Program-made: the position numbers and the translations under genes | Shown: positions 1 through 8,954 of the stretch, one piece after another | How the letters are laid out: every line of letters begins with the position of its first letter | How positions within the stretch are numbered: the stretch's first letter is position 1 | Notes under the pieces: model-generated | The model's database searches: none | What the model was told of the DNA's origin: nothing | Seen by the model: the letters and a program-made list of their open reading frames with translations, nothing else | Source: Pseudopelagicola sp. | GTDB lineage: Bacteria; Pseudomonadota; Alphaproteobacteria; Rhodobacterales; Rhodobacteraceae | Direction of reading: 5' to 3' | DNA length: 38,459 bases | Assembly: GCA_026195905.1 (NCBI GenBank) | Contig: JAPHRE010000011.1 | Location: 1 to 38,459, forward strand

Positions 1-1368
1 CCCGCGCTTCAGGGTGGCAAGCTGCGCACTATGGGGTCCACGACCTACAAGGAATTCCGCCAGCATTTCGAAAAGGACCGCGCCCTGTCGCGCCGGTTCC
101 AGAAGATCGACGTTGTGGAACCCTCGGTGCCCGACACGATCAAGATCCTCAAAGGGCTCAAACCCTACTTTGAAGAGCATCACAGCGTGAAATTCACCAA
201 TGATGCGATCAAAACAGCGGTCGAGCTTTCGGCGCGCTACATGAATGACCGCAAACTGCCGGACAAGGCGATTGACGTCATCGACGAGGCGGGCGCAGCC
301 CAACATCTTGTCGCCCCCTCCAAGCGGCGCAAGACCATCGGCGTCAAGGAGATCGAAGGCGTTATCGCCAAGATTGCCCGCATCCCGCCGAAAAACGTCT
401 CGCGCGATGATGCCGAGGTGCTCAAGGATCTTGAACGCTCGCTCAAGCGCGTGGTGTTTGGCCAGGATGCCGCCATCGAGGCGCTCTCGTCGGCGATCAA
501 ACTCGCCCGCGCGGGCCTGCGTGAGCCGGAAAAACCCATCGGCAATTATCTCTTTGCCGGGCCAACCGGCGTTGGCAAGACCGAGGTCGCCAAGCAATTG
601 GCCACGACGCTCGGGGTTGAGTTGCTGCGCTTTGATATGTCCGAATATATGGAGAAACACGCCGTGTCGCGCCTCATTGGCGCGCCTCCGGGTTATGTTG
701 GCTTTGATCAGGGCGGTCAATTGACCGATGGCGTCGACCAACATCCGCATTGTGTTCTCCTGCTGGACGAGATGGAGAAGGCGCACCCGGATGTCTACAA
801 CATCCTGTTGCAGGTGATGGACCACGGCACGCTCACCGATCACAACGGGCGCACCGTCGATTTCCGCAACGTGATCCTCATCATGACCTCGAACGCCGGG
901 GCCACCGAACAGGCGAAATCCGCCATCGGCTTTGGCCGCGACCGTCGCGAGGGCGAGGATACCGCCGCAATCGAACGCACCTTCACCCCGGAATTCCGCA
1001 ACCGTCTCGACGCGGTGATTTCCTTCGCGCCGCTGCCCAAATCCGTCATCATGCGGGTGGTCGAGAAATTCGTGCTTCAGCTTGAGGCCCAGCTCATGGA
1101 TCGCAACGTGACGATTGAGTTGACCCCGAAAGCCGCCGAATGGCTTGCCGATAAGGGCTATGACGACAAGATGGGCGCCCGCCCGCTTGGTCGCGTCATT
1201 CAGGAATACATCAAGAAACCGCTGGCCGAAGAGCTTCTGTTTGGCAAACTCGCCAAAGGTGGGGTGGTCAAGGTCACGGTCAAGGATGGCGATCTCAAGC
1301 TCAAGATCGACGGCCCGGACAACCCCCGCATCACCGGATCCAAACCGCCGCTCCTGACGGCTGAGTGA
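1..1368 (+). CDS. clpA: ATP-dependent Clp protease ATP-binding subunit ClpA (3' part)
   Basis: The reading frame is open from the first base, so the true start lies left of the window; the first in-window ATG at 31 is internal. ClpA is the AAA+ unfoldase that feeds substrates to ClpP in the cytoplasm. Visible parts are the end of the first AAA domain (RTMGSTTYKEF, then the DRKLPDKAIDVIDEAGA helix region), the complete second AAA domain with Walker A GPTGVGKT (about 556-582) and Walker B VLLLDEMEKAHPDV (about 751-795), and the C-terminal small domain (KMGARPLGRVIQE). ClpA is preferred over ClpB because there is no long coiled-coil middle domain between the two ATPase modules. The stop overlaps the following ATG by one base. 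Confidence 0.95.
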   Translation, partial: PALQGGKLRTMGSTTYKEFRQHFEKDRALSRRFQKIDVVEPSVPDTIKILKGLKPYFEEHHSVKFTNDAIKTAVELSARYMNDRKLPDKAIDVIDEAGAAQHLVAPSKRRKTIGVKEIEGVIAKIARIPPKNVSRDDAEVLKDLERSLKRVVFGQDAAIEALSSAIKLARAGLREPEKPIGNYLFAGPTGVGKTEVAKQLATTLGVELLRFDMSEYMEKHAVSRLIGAPPGYVGFDQGGQLTDGVDQHPHCVLLLDEMEKAHPDVYNILLQVMDHGTLTDHNGRTVDFRNVILIMTSNAGATEQAKSAIGFGRDRREGEDTAAIERTFTPEFRNRLDAVISFAPLPKSVIMRVVEKFVLQLEAQLMDRNVTIELTPKAAEWLADKGYDDKMGARPLGRVIQEYIKKPLAEELLFGKLAKGGVVKVTVKDGDLKLKIDGPDNPRITGSKPPLLTAE

Positions 1369-2318
1369 TGCGCCGGGCGGTCATTGCGCTGCTTTTTGCC
1401 TCTGTGGCCGCTCCGGCGGTTGCGGAGGCGCCTAAACTTGACTGGCCCGTTGCCTGTGATCTTGGGCGGACCTGTTATGTCGAAGACTACCTGGACCGTG
1501 ACCCCACAGCGGCGAGGCGCGATTTCGCCTGCGGCCTCAATACGCGCGATGGGCATGGCGGCACGGATATCGCGCTTTTGTCCTTTGACGCGATGGCACA
1601 GAGCGTCGCCGTGACCGCCGCCGCGCCCGGAACCGTGATCGGGGTGCGCGATGGCATGCCCGATCTTGGCGACCCAAAGGCCGATCCTGCCCGCGCCTGT
1701 GGCAACGGGGTGCGCATTGACCACGGCGACGGGTGGCACACGCAATATTGCCATCTCAAACAAGGCAGTATCGCCGTTCAAACCAACCAGATCGTGACCG
1801 CAGGCGCCCAGCTTGGCGAGGTTGGCCTTTCCGGCGCAACAAACCACCCGCATCTACATCTCTCGCTTGAAAAAGACGGCACCGACGTCGATCCCTTCGC
1901 CCCCGACGACACGTTGGCCTGTGATGTCGCGCAAGAGGGGCTTTGGACCCTGTCGGTGCCGTATTATGAGACCGGATTTTACACGGCGGCGTTTACCGAC
2001 GCGGTGCCCGCCTATGACGCGGTGCAATCCGGCGCGGCGCGGCGCACAGAGCTGACCCCGTCCGATGCGTTGGTGCTTTATGGGTTTTTCTACCTCGCCC
2101 AACCCGGCGATGTGTTGCACTTCTCGGCCCACGGCCCGGAAGGCGAGGTCTTTGCCGGGACAACCGCGCTCGACGCCCCCCAGAAATCGCAGATGCGCGC
2201 CTATGGGCGGCGTGCCCCATCCGGCGGCTGGCAAGCGGGCGACTATACCGGCACCGTGCGCCTTATGCGCGGCCAGACCCTCATCGGGTTACGCCATGCG
2301 CATGTCACCGTCAGGTGA
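1368..2318 (+). CDS. Secreted M23 family (LytM-type) metallopeptidase
   Basis: This is a 316-residue protein with an N-terminal Sec signal peptide (MRRAVIALLFASVAAPAVAEA). It carries the zinc-site pattern of M23 peptidases: His63 and Asp67 in DGHGGTD, then His162-Leu-His164 in HPHLHLSLE, with HTQYCHL between them. The family cleaves peptidoglycan cross-bridges or regulates amidases in the periplasm. The residues after about 185 are a beta-rich extension that I do not recognise. I chose the ATG at 1368, whose A is the last base of the clpA stop codon; a GTG three bases upstream is also possible. It probably shares a transcript with clpA. The substrate cannot be inferred. Confidence 0.85.
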   Translation: MRRAVIALLFASVAAPAVAEAPKLDWPVACDLGRTCYVEDYLDRDPTAARRDFACGLNTRDGHGGTDIALLSFDAMAQSVAVTAAAPGTVIGVRDGMPDLGDPKADPARACGNGVRIDHGDGWHTQYCHLKQGSIAVQTNQIVTAGAQLGEVGLSGATNHPHLHLSLEKDGTDVDPFAPDDTLACDVAQEGLWTLSVPYYETGFYTAAFTDAVPAYDAVQSGAARRTELTPSDALVLYGFFYLAQPGDVLHFSAHGPEGEVFAGTTALDAPQKSQMRAYGRRAPSGGWQAGDYTGTVRLMRGQTLIGLRHAHVTVR

Positions 2319-2319
2319 C
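2304..2319. terminator. Possible short hairpin between convergent genes
   Basis: GTCACC and GGTGAC (2304-2309 and 2314-2319) pair around a four-base loop, spanning the stop codon of the peptidase gene; GGGGCTTTTCC follows. The two genes converge with only 15 bases between their stops. The stem is short and the T run weak, so termination is only a possibility. Confidence 0.25.
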
Positions 2320-2333
2320 GGGGCTTTTCCGAC

Positions 2334-4283
2334 CTATCGCTCGGTAATTTTCAATTCGATCCGACGGTTTTTGGCCCGCGCCTCGCGCGTGTCGCGCGGG
2401 TCAAGCGGTTGGTATTCCCCAAACCCATTTGCCGACAGGCGCTCCGGCGGGATGCCAAGGAAATTCACCATATAGCGCACCACAGACAAGGCCCGCGCCT
2501 GGCTGAGTTCCCAATTGTCGGCAAATTCTGCGCCGTTGATGATCGGCACGTTGTCGGTATGTCCATCGACCCGGATCACCCAATCAATCGTGTCGGGGAT
2601 GTCATCGGCCACGCTGCGCAATATCCCGGCGATCTTGGCAATCTCGTCTTCGCCCTCGGCCGAGAGGTCAGCCCCGCCGGACGGGAAAAGAACCTCGGAG
2701 GAAAAGACAAACCTGTCACCGACAATCCGCACGCCTTCCTGCCCGGCCAATACATCGCGCAACCGACCAAAGAATTCCGAGCGGTATTTCTCAAGGTTCT
2801 TGGCCTCTTCCTCAAGCCGTTTGCGTTCCGCCTCTTCCAATTGCCGCCGCTTGCGTTCCTCGGCCGCCGCACGGGCAAGCGCGGCGTTCAGGTCGCTACC
2901 AAGGCTTTGCAGTTGCACTTGCGCCGCCGCGTCGCGGTCCTTGGCGTCGTCCAAAACCGCCTGAAGCACCCCGAGTTGCTGGCGCAGCGCCGCAACCTGT
3001 TGGTTCAAAAGCGCCACCTCGCGCGCACTCTCGGCAGAGCGCGCCTCGACATCGGCCAATTCCGCATTCGCCGCCCTAAGAAGCGCCGCGCGTTGTTCTG
3101 CCTCGCTCAAACGCTCATCCGCGGTCTGTTCTGCCGCAAGCTTGGCCGCAAGCGCGGCGGCAAGCTGTTTTTCGATCTCGGCCTTATCGGCGGCAAGCGC
3201 CCCGGCCTCGGCCTGACGCGCCGCAAGGTCTTTGTCGGTCTCAAGTTTGGCCGCAACCGCCTCGGCCAGTCGTGCGCGCAGGTCTTCAAGGTCGGCGTCA
3301 CGCGCCGCGAGGGCTGCACGCAGTTCCGCGCCCTGCTCGGCCATTCCGGCCTCGGCTGCGGCCAGTGCCGCTTGCGCCTTGGCCAAGGCCTCCTCGGTTG
3401 TCTCTTCCTCCAAAAGCGCCGCCGCGAGACGCAGATCAAGATCGTCACGCGCCTTTTCTGCCGCCGCCAATAGGGTCAGGGTTTCCTCGGCTTTCTTGCG
3501 CTGTGCCTCAAGTGCGAGCGTCATCGTCGTAAGCTCGGCATCGGCAGACTCGAGCTTCTTGCGCAGGGCTTCGCTGGCGGCGGCTTCGACAAGGCGCTGT
3601 TTTTCCTGCTCGTCCAGTTCGGCCTCAAGGTTCTCGGCCCGCGCCAGAAGCGCGGCGCGATCCTCCGCGCTGGCCTCGGCCTCGCGGTTGAGATCGGCAA
3701 TCATCGATTCCAACGCCTCGCGCCGGGCCGCCGCCAGACGTGCCGCCTCGACCCCGGCGTCGATTTCCTCACGCGCCGTGGCCAACGCAAGGTTGAGCGC
3801 CTCTTGCTCATCCAAAAGCTCGGCCTTCTCGCCCTCAAGGGTTTCGACCTGCGCAATCGCGCTATCGCGCTCGGACAAAAGCGCGGCGACCTGGGCTTCA
3901 AAACTGGTAATCTGGGTGCGCGCGGCGGCAAGGTCTGCGTCCCGCGCCGCAAGATCCGAGGTCAGCGACGCAATGAGCGCGGATTGCCGTGTGGCCTCGT
4001 CCTGCGCATCGGCAAGCGTCGCCCGAAGCCCACCCACCTGCGTCTCAAGCGCGGCATTGGCTTGCCTCTCAAGGCCCAAGGCCTGCGCCAGCGCGGCAAC
4101 TTCGGCGGATAGCTCATGCAACTCGGTTTCCTGCCCGGTGATCGTTTCACGCAGCACAAACTGCACCACCATGAAAATGGTCAACACGAACATCAACACA
4201 AGCAACAGCCCGGTCATCGCATCCACGAAGCCGGGCCAGATCGAGGCCTGAAAACGTTGTCCGGTGCGCCGGGACAGGGCCAT
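2334..4283 (-). CDS. MotB/OmpA-like peptidoglycan-binding protein with long coiled coil
   Basis: This 649-residue protein has one N-terminal membrane segment (about residues 16-44). An acidic residue, Asp21, sits at the start of it (WPGFVDAMTGLLLV), as in the proton-conducting helix of MotB. Residues about 45-495 are almost pure Ala/Glu/Leu/Arg heptads, a very long coiled coil. The last ~145 residues form an OmpA-like peptidoglycan-binding domain (VRVDGHTDNVP-like, NWELSQARA, NRRIELKI motifs). The start is the ATG at 4283, preceded by a strong AGGAGGG site. It lies two bases after the MotA/ExbB-like gene, so the pair is one operon and probably one ion-driven envelope machine. Its role is not known from sequence. 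It is not flagellar by context, and it differs from Zorya ZorB in lacking the zor effector genes. Confidence 0.8.
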   Translation of the reverse strand: MALSRRTGQRFQASIWPGFVDAMTGLLLVLMFVLTIFMVVQFVLRETITGQETELHELSAEVAALAQALGLERQANAALETQVGGLRATLADAQDEATRQSALIASLTSDLAARDADLAAARTQITSFEAQVAALLSERDSAIAQVETLEGEKAELLDEQEALNLALATAREEIDAGVEAARLAAARREALESMIADLNREAEASAEDRAALLARAENLEAELDEQEKQRLVEAAASEALRKKLESADAELTTMTLALEAQRKKAEETLTLLAAAEKARDDLDLRLAAALLEEETTEEALAKAQAALAAAEAGMAEQGAELRAALAARDADLEDLRARLAEAVAAKLETDKDLAARQAEAGALAADKAEIEKQLAAALAAKLAAEQTADERLSEAEQRAALLRAANAELADVEARSAESAREVALLNQQVAALRQQLGVLQAVLDDAKDRDAAAQVQLQSLGSDLNAALARAAAEERKRRQLEEAERKRLEEEAKNLEKYRSEFFGRLRDVLAGQEGVRIVGDRFVFSSEVLFPSGGADLSAEGEDEIAKIAGILRSVADDIPDTIDWVIRVDGHTDNVPIINGAEFADNWELSQARALSVVRYMVNFLGIPPERLSANGFGEYQPLDPRDTREARAKNRRIELKITER

Positions 4284-4285
4284 CG

Positions 4286-5542
4286 TTAGCCCTCCTGCCC
4301 CTGCGGCGGGGTCTTGTCCGTCTCGTCAGGGGCGGGCTTGCGCCGACTGCGCGCACCACCGCCCGCGTTGGCTTTCTGGCCCTGTTTGAGCACCCGGCCC
4401 AGCGCGGCAAGATCGGTGCGCAATTCGGACATGCTCTCCTGGCGACCGGCGGAAATCTCTTCCAGAATGCGCAGCATCTGAACATCAATCGACCGCAGGC
4501 GCATCCGGCTTTCGGCATCAATGCCTTGGTCGCCTTCGGTCTCGGCGCGGGCCTGCATCTCCTGAATAAGCCGCTCCTGCCCTTCCGCCACACGCAAGAG
4601 CGCCTGTGTCGTGGGGGCGTTGGCCTCCATGCGATCCGTCATCCGCGCCACGCTCTCGGCAAGCTGGCCAAGTGTGTCATCAACCGCCGCCTGGCGCGCC
4701 CCGGCCTCGGTAAACAGCGTGCGCAAGCCGTCCATCTGTTCGCCCATCTGGTCCAGCACGAGCGCCATCGCGGCCTGATCTATGCCGCCATCGCTCTCGC
4801 CATCGCCCGAGCTATAGCCAAGCCGCGTGATCGACGAGAGCCATTCCTCAAGTTCGCGGTAAAACCGGTTCTGTCCGTGGCCCGCAAACAGCTCCAGAAG
4901 ACCAACAATCAGCGATCCCGCCAGACCCAAAAGCGACGAGGCAAAGGCAACGCCCATCCCGCCAAGCTGGGCCTCAAGCCCGGTCATCAGGCGCGAAAAG
5001 ACCTCGACCCCGCCTTCGCCCTCTTGCGGGGCGAGGCTGCGAATGGTGTCGACCACCGCCGGAACGGTTGTCGCAAGACCATAGAACGTCCCAAGCAAGC
5101 CAAGGAAAATTAGCATATTGACGAGGTAGCGCGTGATCTCGCGCCCCTCGTCGATCCGCGTCGCAACCGAATCGAGAATGGATCGGGTCGAGGTCGCGCT
5201 GATCTGGCTATAGGCGCTGCGCGTCTTGAGAAGTGTCGCCAATGGCGCAAGAAGCGAGGGCGCATTGCCCGGCTCTCCGCCTTCGCTGCCGGTGGCAAAG
5301 CGTTCGATCCAATGCACCGAATTGATAAGCGAAAAGACCTGTCCAAAACAGGCCAGAACCCCGATCACAAAGACCATCACGATGAAGCCATTGAGATAGG
5401 GATTGGCAAGGAAAACCGGCTGCACCGTCGGCAAGGCGACGTAGGCCAATACCCCGACCAGCGCCAGCACGATCAACATCAGGATGATCTGGCGAATAGG
5501 ATGAGAGAAATGCAGCTCGACTTCGCGGTCCTGCTGGTCCAT
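4286..5542 (-). CDS. MotA/TolQ/ExbB-like proton channel family protein
   Basis: The protein is about 418 residues from the ATG at 5542; a GTG at 5560 would add six residues, and neither start has a convincing ribosome site. Four membrane segments are visible (about 17-39, 49-74, 141-164 and 197-219). The third contains GLLGTFYGL, the signature of the MotA/TolQ/ExbB channel helix. A cytoplasmic helical region of about 200 residues follows, ending in a basic tail rich in Arg, Lys and Pro. Family members form the pentameric stator around a MotB/ExbD/TolR-type dimer; here the partner is the coiled-coil OmpA-like protein immediately downstream. There is no tolR, tolA or tonB nearby, so the energised target is unknown. 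Confidence 0.8.
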   Translation of the reverse strand: MDQQDREVELHFSHPIRQIILMLIVLALVGVLAYVALPTVQPVFLANPYLNGFIVMVFVIGVLACFGQVFSLINSVHWIERFATGSEGGEPGNAPSLLAPLATLLKTRSAYSQISATSTRSILDSVATRIDEGREITRYLVNMLIFLGLLGTFYGLATTVPAVVDTIRSLAPQEGEGGVEVFSRLMTGLEAQLGGMGVAFASSLLGLAGSLIVGLLELFAGHGQNRFYRELEEWLSSITRLGYSSGDGESDGGIDQAAMALVLDQMGEQMDGLRTLFTEAGARQAAVDDTLGQLAESVARMTDRMEANAPTTQALLRVAEGQERLIQEMQARAETEGDQGIDAESRMRLRSIDVQMLRILEEISAGRQESMSELRTDLAALGRVLKQGQKANAGGGARSRRKPAPDETDKTPPQGQEG

Positions 5543-5639
5543 CTGGACAGCCCCCGACACGTTGTTTTTGTGGCCTCACCCTACTGTCTCGCGCGGCATG
5601 TGCCAAGGTTTTATCACGCAAGCGCGGCGGCGGGGCGCG

Positions 5640-6170
5640 TCACACCCCCGACAACGCCCGAACCCGCGCCGAAAGCCACGAAAGATCGCCATCCTCAATG
5701 CCCAATTCGGCCAGATGCGCCGCGGTATTATGAAGGTATTCCGTATTCGGCCCACGCCCGCCTCTCGCACGGGCGATGATCTGGGCCTGTTCCTCAAGAT
5801 CAAGGTGGCAATACTGCACATGATCGGGATCAATCACATAAGTGACGGCCTCAACCCGCCGCCCATCCCGAAGCTCTACCTCAAGGTTGGTCTCAAAATA
5901 GGCCGAAGACACCAATTCCCGCTCGCGCAGATAGTCCAGCGTTTGCGCCTGTTGTCCCTCGGGCACGGCAAGCGCGACCCCCTGACAATGCGCGCCATCC
6001 GCTGCATCAAGCGCAAGCACAAGACCGGGGTCTTCGACCGTGCCGCGATGATGTATCGAGCGCATACAGAAACTCCGGTGCCAGCCCCGAAGCGTGCCGA
6101 CCACCTGTTCACGCACCTCGAAACCGGGGTTCCACAAAAGAGAGCCGTATCCGAATACCCACATGCTCAT
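5640..6170 (-). CDS. chaC: Gamma-glutamylcyclotransferase, ChaC family
   Basis: This 176-residue cytoplasmic protein opens with VFGYGSLLWNPGF, the glycine-rich binding loop of the ChaC/GGCT fold. It continues with HRSFCMRSIHHRGT and a YLREREL helix holding candidate catalytic glutamates (Glu83 or Glu85). ChaC enzymes release 5-oxoproline from glutathione, giving Cys-Gly. The length is in the family range. The start is the ATG at 6170 behind an AGAGG site; a second ATG two codons later is also possible. It stands alone, with about 100 bases to the upstream end of the motor pair and a divergent DUF2125 gene 65 bases away. The family call is firm; substrate use in this organism is inferred. Confidence 0.88.
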   Translation of the reverse strand: MSMWVFGYGSLLWNPGFEVREQVVGTLRGWHRSFCMRSIHHRGTVEDPGLVLALDAADGAHCQGVALAVPEGQQAQTLDYLRERELVSSAYFETNLEVELRDGRRVEAVTYVIDPDHVQYCHLDLEEQAQIIARARGGRGPNTEYLHNTAAHLAELGIEDGDLSWLSARVRALSGV

Positions 6171-6235
6171 GCCTCTGGTCCTTATCCTGCGGGGCGGTTA
6201 AACACCAAAGCCAGGACCGGCGAAAGGGGTGTCTC

Positions 6236-7231
6236 ATGAAACGTCTGTTGATCGTGATTGTTGTTCTCGCCCTCGGGTGGAGCGCCTATTGGTTCATCGG
6301 CGCCACGCGCGCCAAATCGGAGTTTGCCTCCTGGTTTGCCGCACGACAGGCCGAAGGCTGGCTTGCCGAGACCTCCGACATAACCGTCAGCGGCTTTCCC
6401 AACCGCTTTGACACAACGTTCTCCGACATCGCCCTTGCCGATCCCGATACCGGCGTCGCATGGACCGCGCCGTTCTTTCAGCTTTTCACCCTCAGCTATC
6501 GGCCCAACCACCTGATCGCGATCTGGCCACATCAACAGAGCATCGCCTTTCCCGATCAAAGCATCGTCCTCAATAGCGACGATATGAAAGCCTCGCTTGT
6601 GGTTGCCGGGAAACCCTCGCTGCCGCTGGAGCGGAGCAATTTTTCCGCCGAGGCGCTGGCGCTTGTTTCTGATGCGGGCTGGTCTCTGTCGGCCGAAACG
6701 CTGCGCCTTGCGATGCACAAAGACCCGCAGGACGACGCCCGCTACCGCCTTGCGCTTTCGGCCACGGGCTTTGCCCCGCCCGCCGAGATTGCCGCACGCA
6801 CCGAAACGACCCTGCCCCGCACGTTGAAAACCGTCGAGGCCGATCTGAGCGCGCAGTTTGCCCGCCCTTGGGATATCTCGGCGCTCGAAACCGCGCGCCC
6901 CCAACCCACCGCCATCGACCTGCACAAGGCCCAACTGACATGGGGGCGGCTCGATCTGAGCGCCGCCGGTCAGGTCGACATTGATGCCTCGGGCTATCCG
7001 CAGGGCGAGATCACGCTACGCGCGACCAACTGGCGCGACATCATCGTGCTTGCACGGCAAGGCGAGGAACTGCCCTCGACCATGATCGACGCGATAGAGC
7101 AAGGCCTTGAATTTCTTTCGGCGATGGCGGGCAATCCCAAAACCCTCGACATCCCGCTCAACTTTCGCAATGGCATGACCCGGATCGGGCCTGTGCCCCT
7201 GGGACGCGCCCCGCGCCTTATCCTGCGCTAA
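6236..7231 (+). CDS. DUF2125 domain-containing envelope protein
   Basis: The protein is 331 residues with an N-terminal hydrophobic stretch (LLIVIVVLALGWSAYWFIG) that is a signal anchor or signal peptide. The remainder is a beta-rich domain with FPNRFDTTFSDI and later IPLNFRNGMTRIGPVPLG, which I recognise as DUF2125, common in Rhodobacterales and Rhizobiales. No enzymatic motif is visible, and repeated beta strands suggest a periplasmic scaffold or lipid-handling fold. The start is supported by AAAGGGG six bases upstream of the ATG. It converges on the extensin-like gene with a five-base gap. Function is unknown. Confidence 0.75.
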   Translation: MKRLLIVIVVLALGWSAYWFIGATRAKSEFASWFAARQAEGWLAETSDITVSGFPNRFDTTFSDIALADPDTGVAWTAPFFQLFTLSYRPNHLIAIWPHQQSIAFPDQSIVLNSDDMKASLVVAGKPSLPLERSNFSAEALALVSDAGWSLSAETLRLAMHKDPQDDARYRLALSATGFAPPAEIAARTETTLPRTLKTVEADLSAQFARPWDISALETARPQPTAIDLHKAQLTWGRLDLSAAGQVDIDASGYPQGEITLRATNWRDIIVLARQGEELPSTMIDAIEQGLEFLSAMAGNPKTLDIPLNFRNGMTRIGPVPLGRAPRLILR

Positions 7232-7242
7232 ACGCGTTAGCG
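7226..7242. terminator. Small palindrome covering both convergent stop codons
   Basis: CGCTAA (7226-7231) and TTAGCG (7237-7242) pair around ACGCG, so the stop of the DUF2125 gene and the stop of the extensin-like gene each lie in one arm. There is no T run; it may be a weak bidirectional terminator or coincidence. Confidence 0.25.
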
Positions 7243-8028
7243 GCAATAAGGCCCGCCGCGATAGCGGGCAATGTCGAAATGGAAATGGTCCTTGTGGTAG
7301 CGATCTGACTCCGGGCCCAATACGGTTCCGAATGGTCCACAGGCGCTCCGGTGCATGTCCTTGAGGATGCGCCCCTTCCGGCCCTTCCCCCAATCGTTCA
7401 GAACCGAAATCTCATCGCCATTGGCAAGGTAGAAGCCAGAGAAATCAATCGCATTGCCCTTGCCATGTTCCGAGATTTTCGCGCCCTTTTTGTGATTGCG
7501 GGTGCGGCACGAATAGCCCGCCGCAACCTTGACCTTGGCAACACCGCCACCATAGCGCCCGACCGACCGGGCCATGCCGCCCTTGACCCAGGTTTTGATC
7601 GCCCGCGCGGTATCGCAATTCATCACCGCCGGTGTGCTAAGCGCCACGCCCGAAACCGAGTAGAGCTTGATCCCGTCGCGCGCGATACCACAGCCCTTGA
7701 TCCTGCCCGGCACATGGCCAACGACGATACCCTGCAATTCCCGATCACGACAGATCTTGCCAACCGCGCTTTGGCGCACGGTGCCTTTCGGCGTCGGACG
7801 TATAACCGCCGGACGCACCGACACCGCCGCATTGCGCGTGATATCGCCCTGCCGCAACAAGGGCCGCAAAGACCGTTTTGGCGCAAGGCTCGGCAAGGCT
7901 TTGGGATAGACATCTTCGCGCAGGGTTGGGCGGAGCGAACGCTCAGGGGCTTGTGCCGACGCCATACCGGCCAACATCACCACCGCGGCACATGCCAATA
8001 GGCCAAGCCCGCCGCCCGACACGGTCAT
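7237..8028 (-). CDS. Extensin-like family secreted protein
   Basis: A 263-residue protein with a signal peptide ending near GMASAQA. It has a low-complexity linker in which RSLRPTLRED and RSLRPLLRQGD repeat about 25 residues apart, and a C-terminal extensin-like domain (SCRTRNHKKGAKISEHGKGNAIDF, HKDHFHFDIARY). The domain has the His and Asp arrangement of LAS-type peptidases (SEHGKGNAID and HFHFD), so a peptidoglycan-directed metal enzyme is plausible although the family name comes from plant extensin. Its ATG overlaps the tyrA stop (ATGA), so it is translated from the hisC-tyrA transcript. The link to amino-acid synthesis is positional only. Confidence 0.82.
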   Translation of the reverse strand: MTVSGGGLGLLACAAVVMLAGMASAQAPERSLRPTLREDVYPKALPSLAPKRSLRPLLRQGDITRNAAVSVRPAVIRPTPKGTVRQSAVGKICRDRELQGIVVGHVPGRIKGCGIARDGIKLYSVSGVALSTPAVMNCDTARAIKTWVKGGMARSVGRYGGGVAKVKVAAGYSCRTRNHKKGAKISEHGKGNAIDFSGFYLANGDEISVLNDWGKGRKGRILKDMHRSACGPFGTVLGPESDRYHKDHFHFDIARYRGGPYCR

Positions 8029-8954
8029 GGTTTCTTCGCGGAGCGTCCGAAATTCGGCGCTTCGGTATCCTGGCCCGCTTCGATAATGCCACGGCGGATC
8101 GCGCGGGTGCGGTTGAAATACTCATAGAGGTGGTCGCCATCGCCCATGCGGATGGCCCGTTGCAGCACAAAAAGCTCCTCGGTAAACCGGCCAAGAATAT
8201 CGAGCGTCGCTTCCTTGTTGTTGAGGAACACATCGCGCCACATGGTCGGGTCCGAGGCCGCGATCCGGGTAAAATCCCGAAAACCAGCGGCGGAATACTT
8301 GATGACTTCGCTTTCGGTCACGCGCCGCAGGTGATCCGCCACGCCCACCATCGTATAGGCGATAAGGTGTGGCGCATGGCTGGTCACGGCCAGCACAAGA
8401 TCATGGTGGTCGGCATCCATCTCATCGACATTGGCCCCCATCCCCTCCCAAAGCGCGCGCAGACGGGAAACGGCCTCCGGGTCTGTGTCCGCCTCGGCGG
8501 GCACAAGAATACACCAACGATTGTCATAAAGCTCGGCAAAGCCGGATTCCGGGCCGGAATGCTCGGTCCCGGCAAGCGGGTGCGCGGGCACAAAATGCAC
8601 ATCGTCGGGAAGGTGCGGCGCAACCGCATTGATCACCGAGCGTTTGACCGACCCCACGTCCGACACCGTCGCGCCGCTTTTAAGCACTGGCGCAATCTCT
8701 TCCGCGACCCCGCCCATCGCGCCGACCGGCACACAAAGCACGATAAGGTCCGCGCCCTCTACCGCCTCTGCGGCACTGTTGCAAACCCGATCACAAAGCC
8801 CGATCCGCCGTGCGGTCTCGCGCGTCTCTTGCGAGCGCGCATAGCCTGTCACCTCGCCCACAAGCCCGCCGCGTTTGATCGCCCAAAACATCGAAGATGC
8901 AATAAGGCCAAGCCCGATCAGGGCGACACGATCATAGACGACGGGCCCGCTCAT
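8025..8954 (-). CDS. tyrA: Prephenate/arogenate dehydrogenase family protein
   Basis: This 309-residue enzyme of tyrosine synthesis oxidatively decarboxylates prephenate or arogenate with NAD(P). It begins with a Rossmann motif ([11 protein letters not shown]). The family hallmarks [12 protein letters not shown] and [16 protein letters not shown] follow, carrying the catalytic His and substrate-binding residues. The frame extends 16 codons further upstream, but the ATG at 8954 overlaps the hisC stop (ATGA) and fits the family start. Its place behind hisC is common, since HisC-type aminotransferases also act on aromatic keto acids. Sequence alone does not separate prephenate from arogenate preference. 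Confidence 0.92.
   Translation of the reverse strand: MSGPVVYDRVALIGLGLIASSMFWAIKRGGLVGEVTGYARSQETRETARRIGLCDRVCNSAAEAVEGADLIVLCVPVGAMGGVAEEIAPVLKSGATVSDVGSVKRSVINAVAPHLPDDVHFVPAHPLAGTEHSGPESGFAELYDNRWCILVPAEADTDPEAVSRLRALWEGMGANVDEMDADHHDLVLAVTSHAPHLIAYTMVGVADHLRRVTESEVIKYSAAGFRDFTRIAASDPTMWRDVFLNNKEATLDILGRFTEELFVLQRAIRMGDGDHLYEYFNRTRAIRRGIIEAGQDTEAPNFGRSAKKP

Noticed and set aside
2409-4251. Long plus-strand open frames (354 and 339 codons) opposite the OmpA-like gene
   Set aside because: They are antisense images of the Ala/Glu/Arg-rich coiled coil, giving Ser/Ala/Arg low-complexity proteins without family features.
2334-5542. Zorya anti-phage system (ZorA/ZorB)
   Set aside because: The MotA-like plus MotB/OmpA-like pairing is similar, but no zorC, zorD or zorE gene adjoins, the long coil is on the MotB-like rather than the MotA-like partner, and flanking genes are core chromosome.
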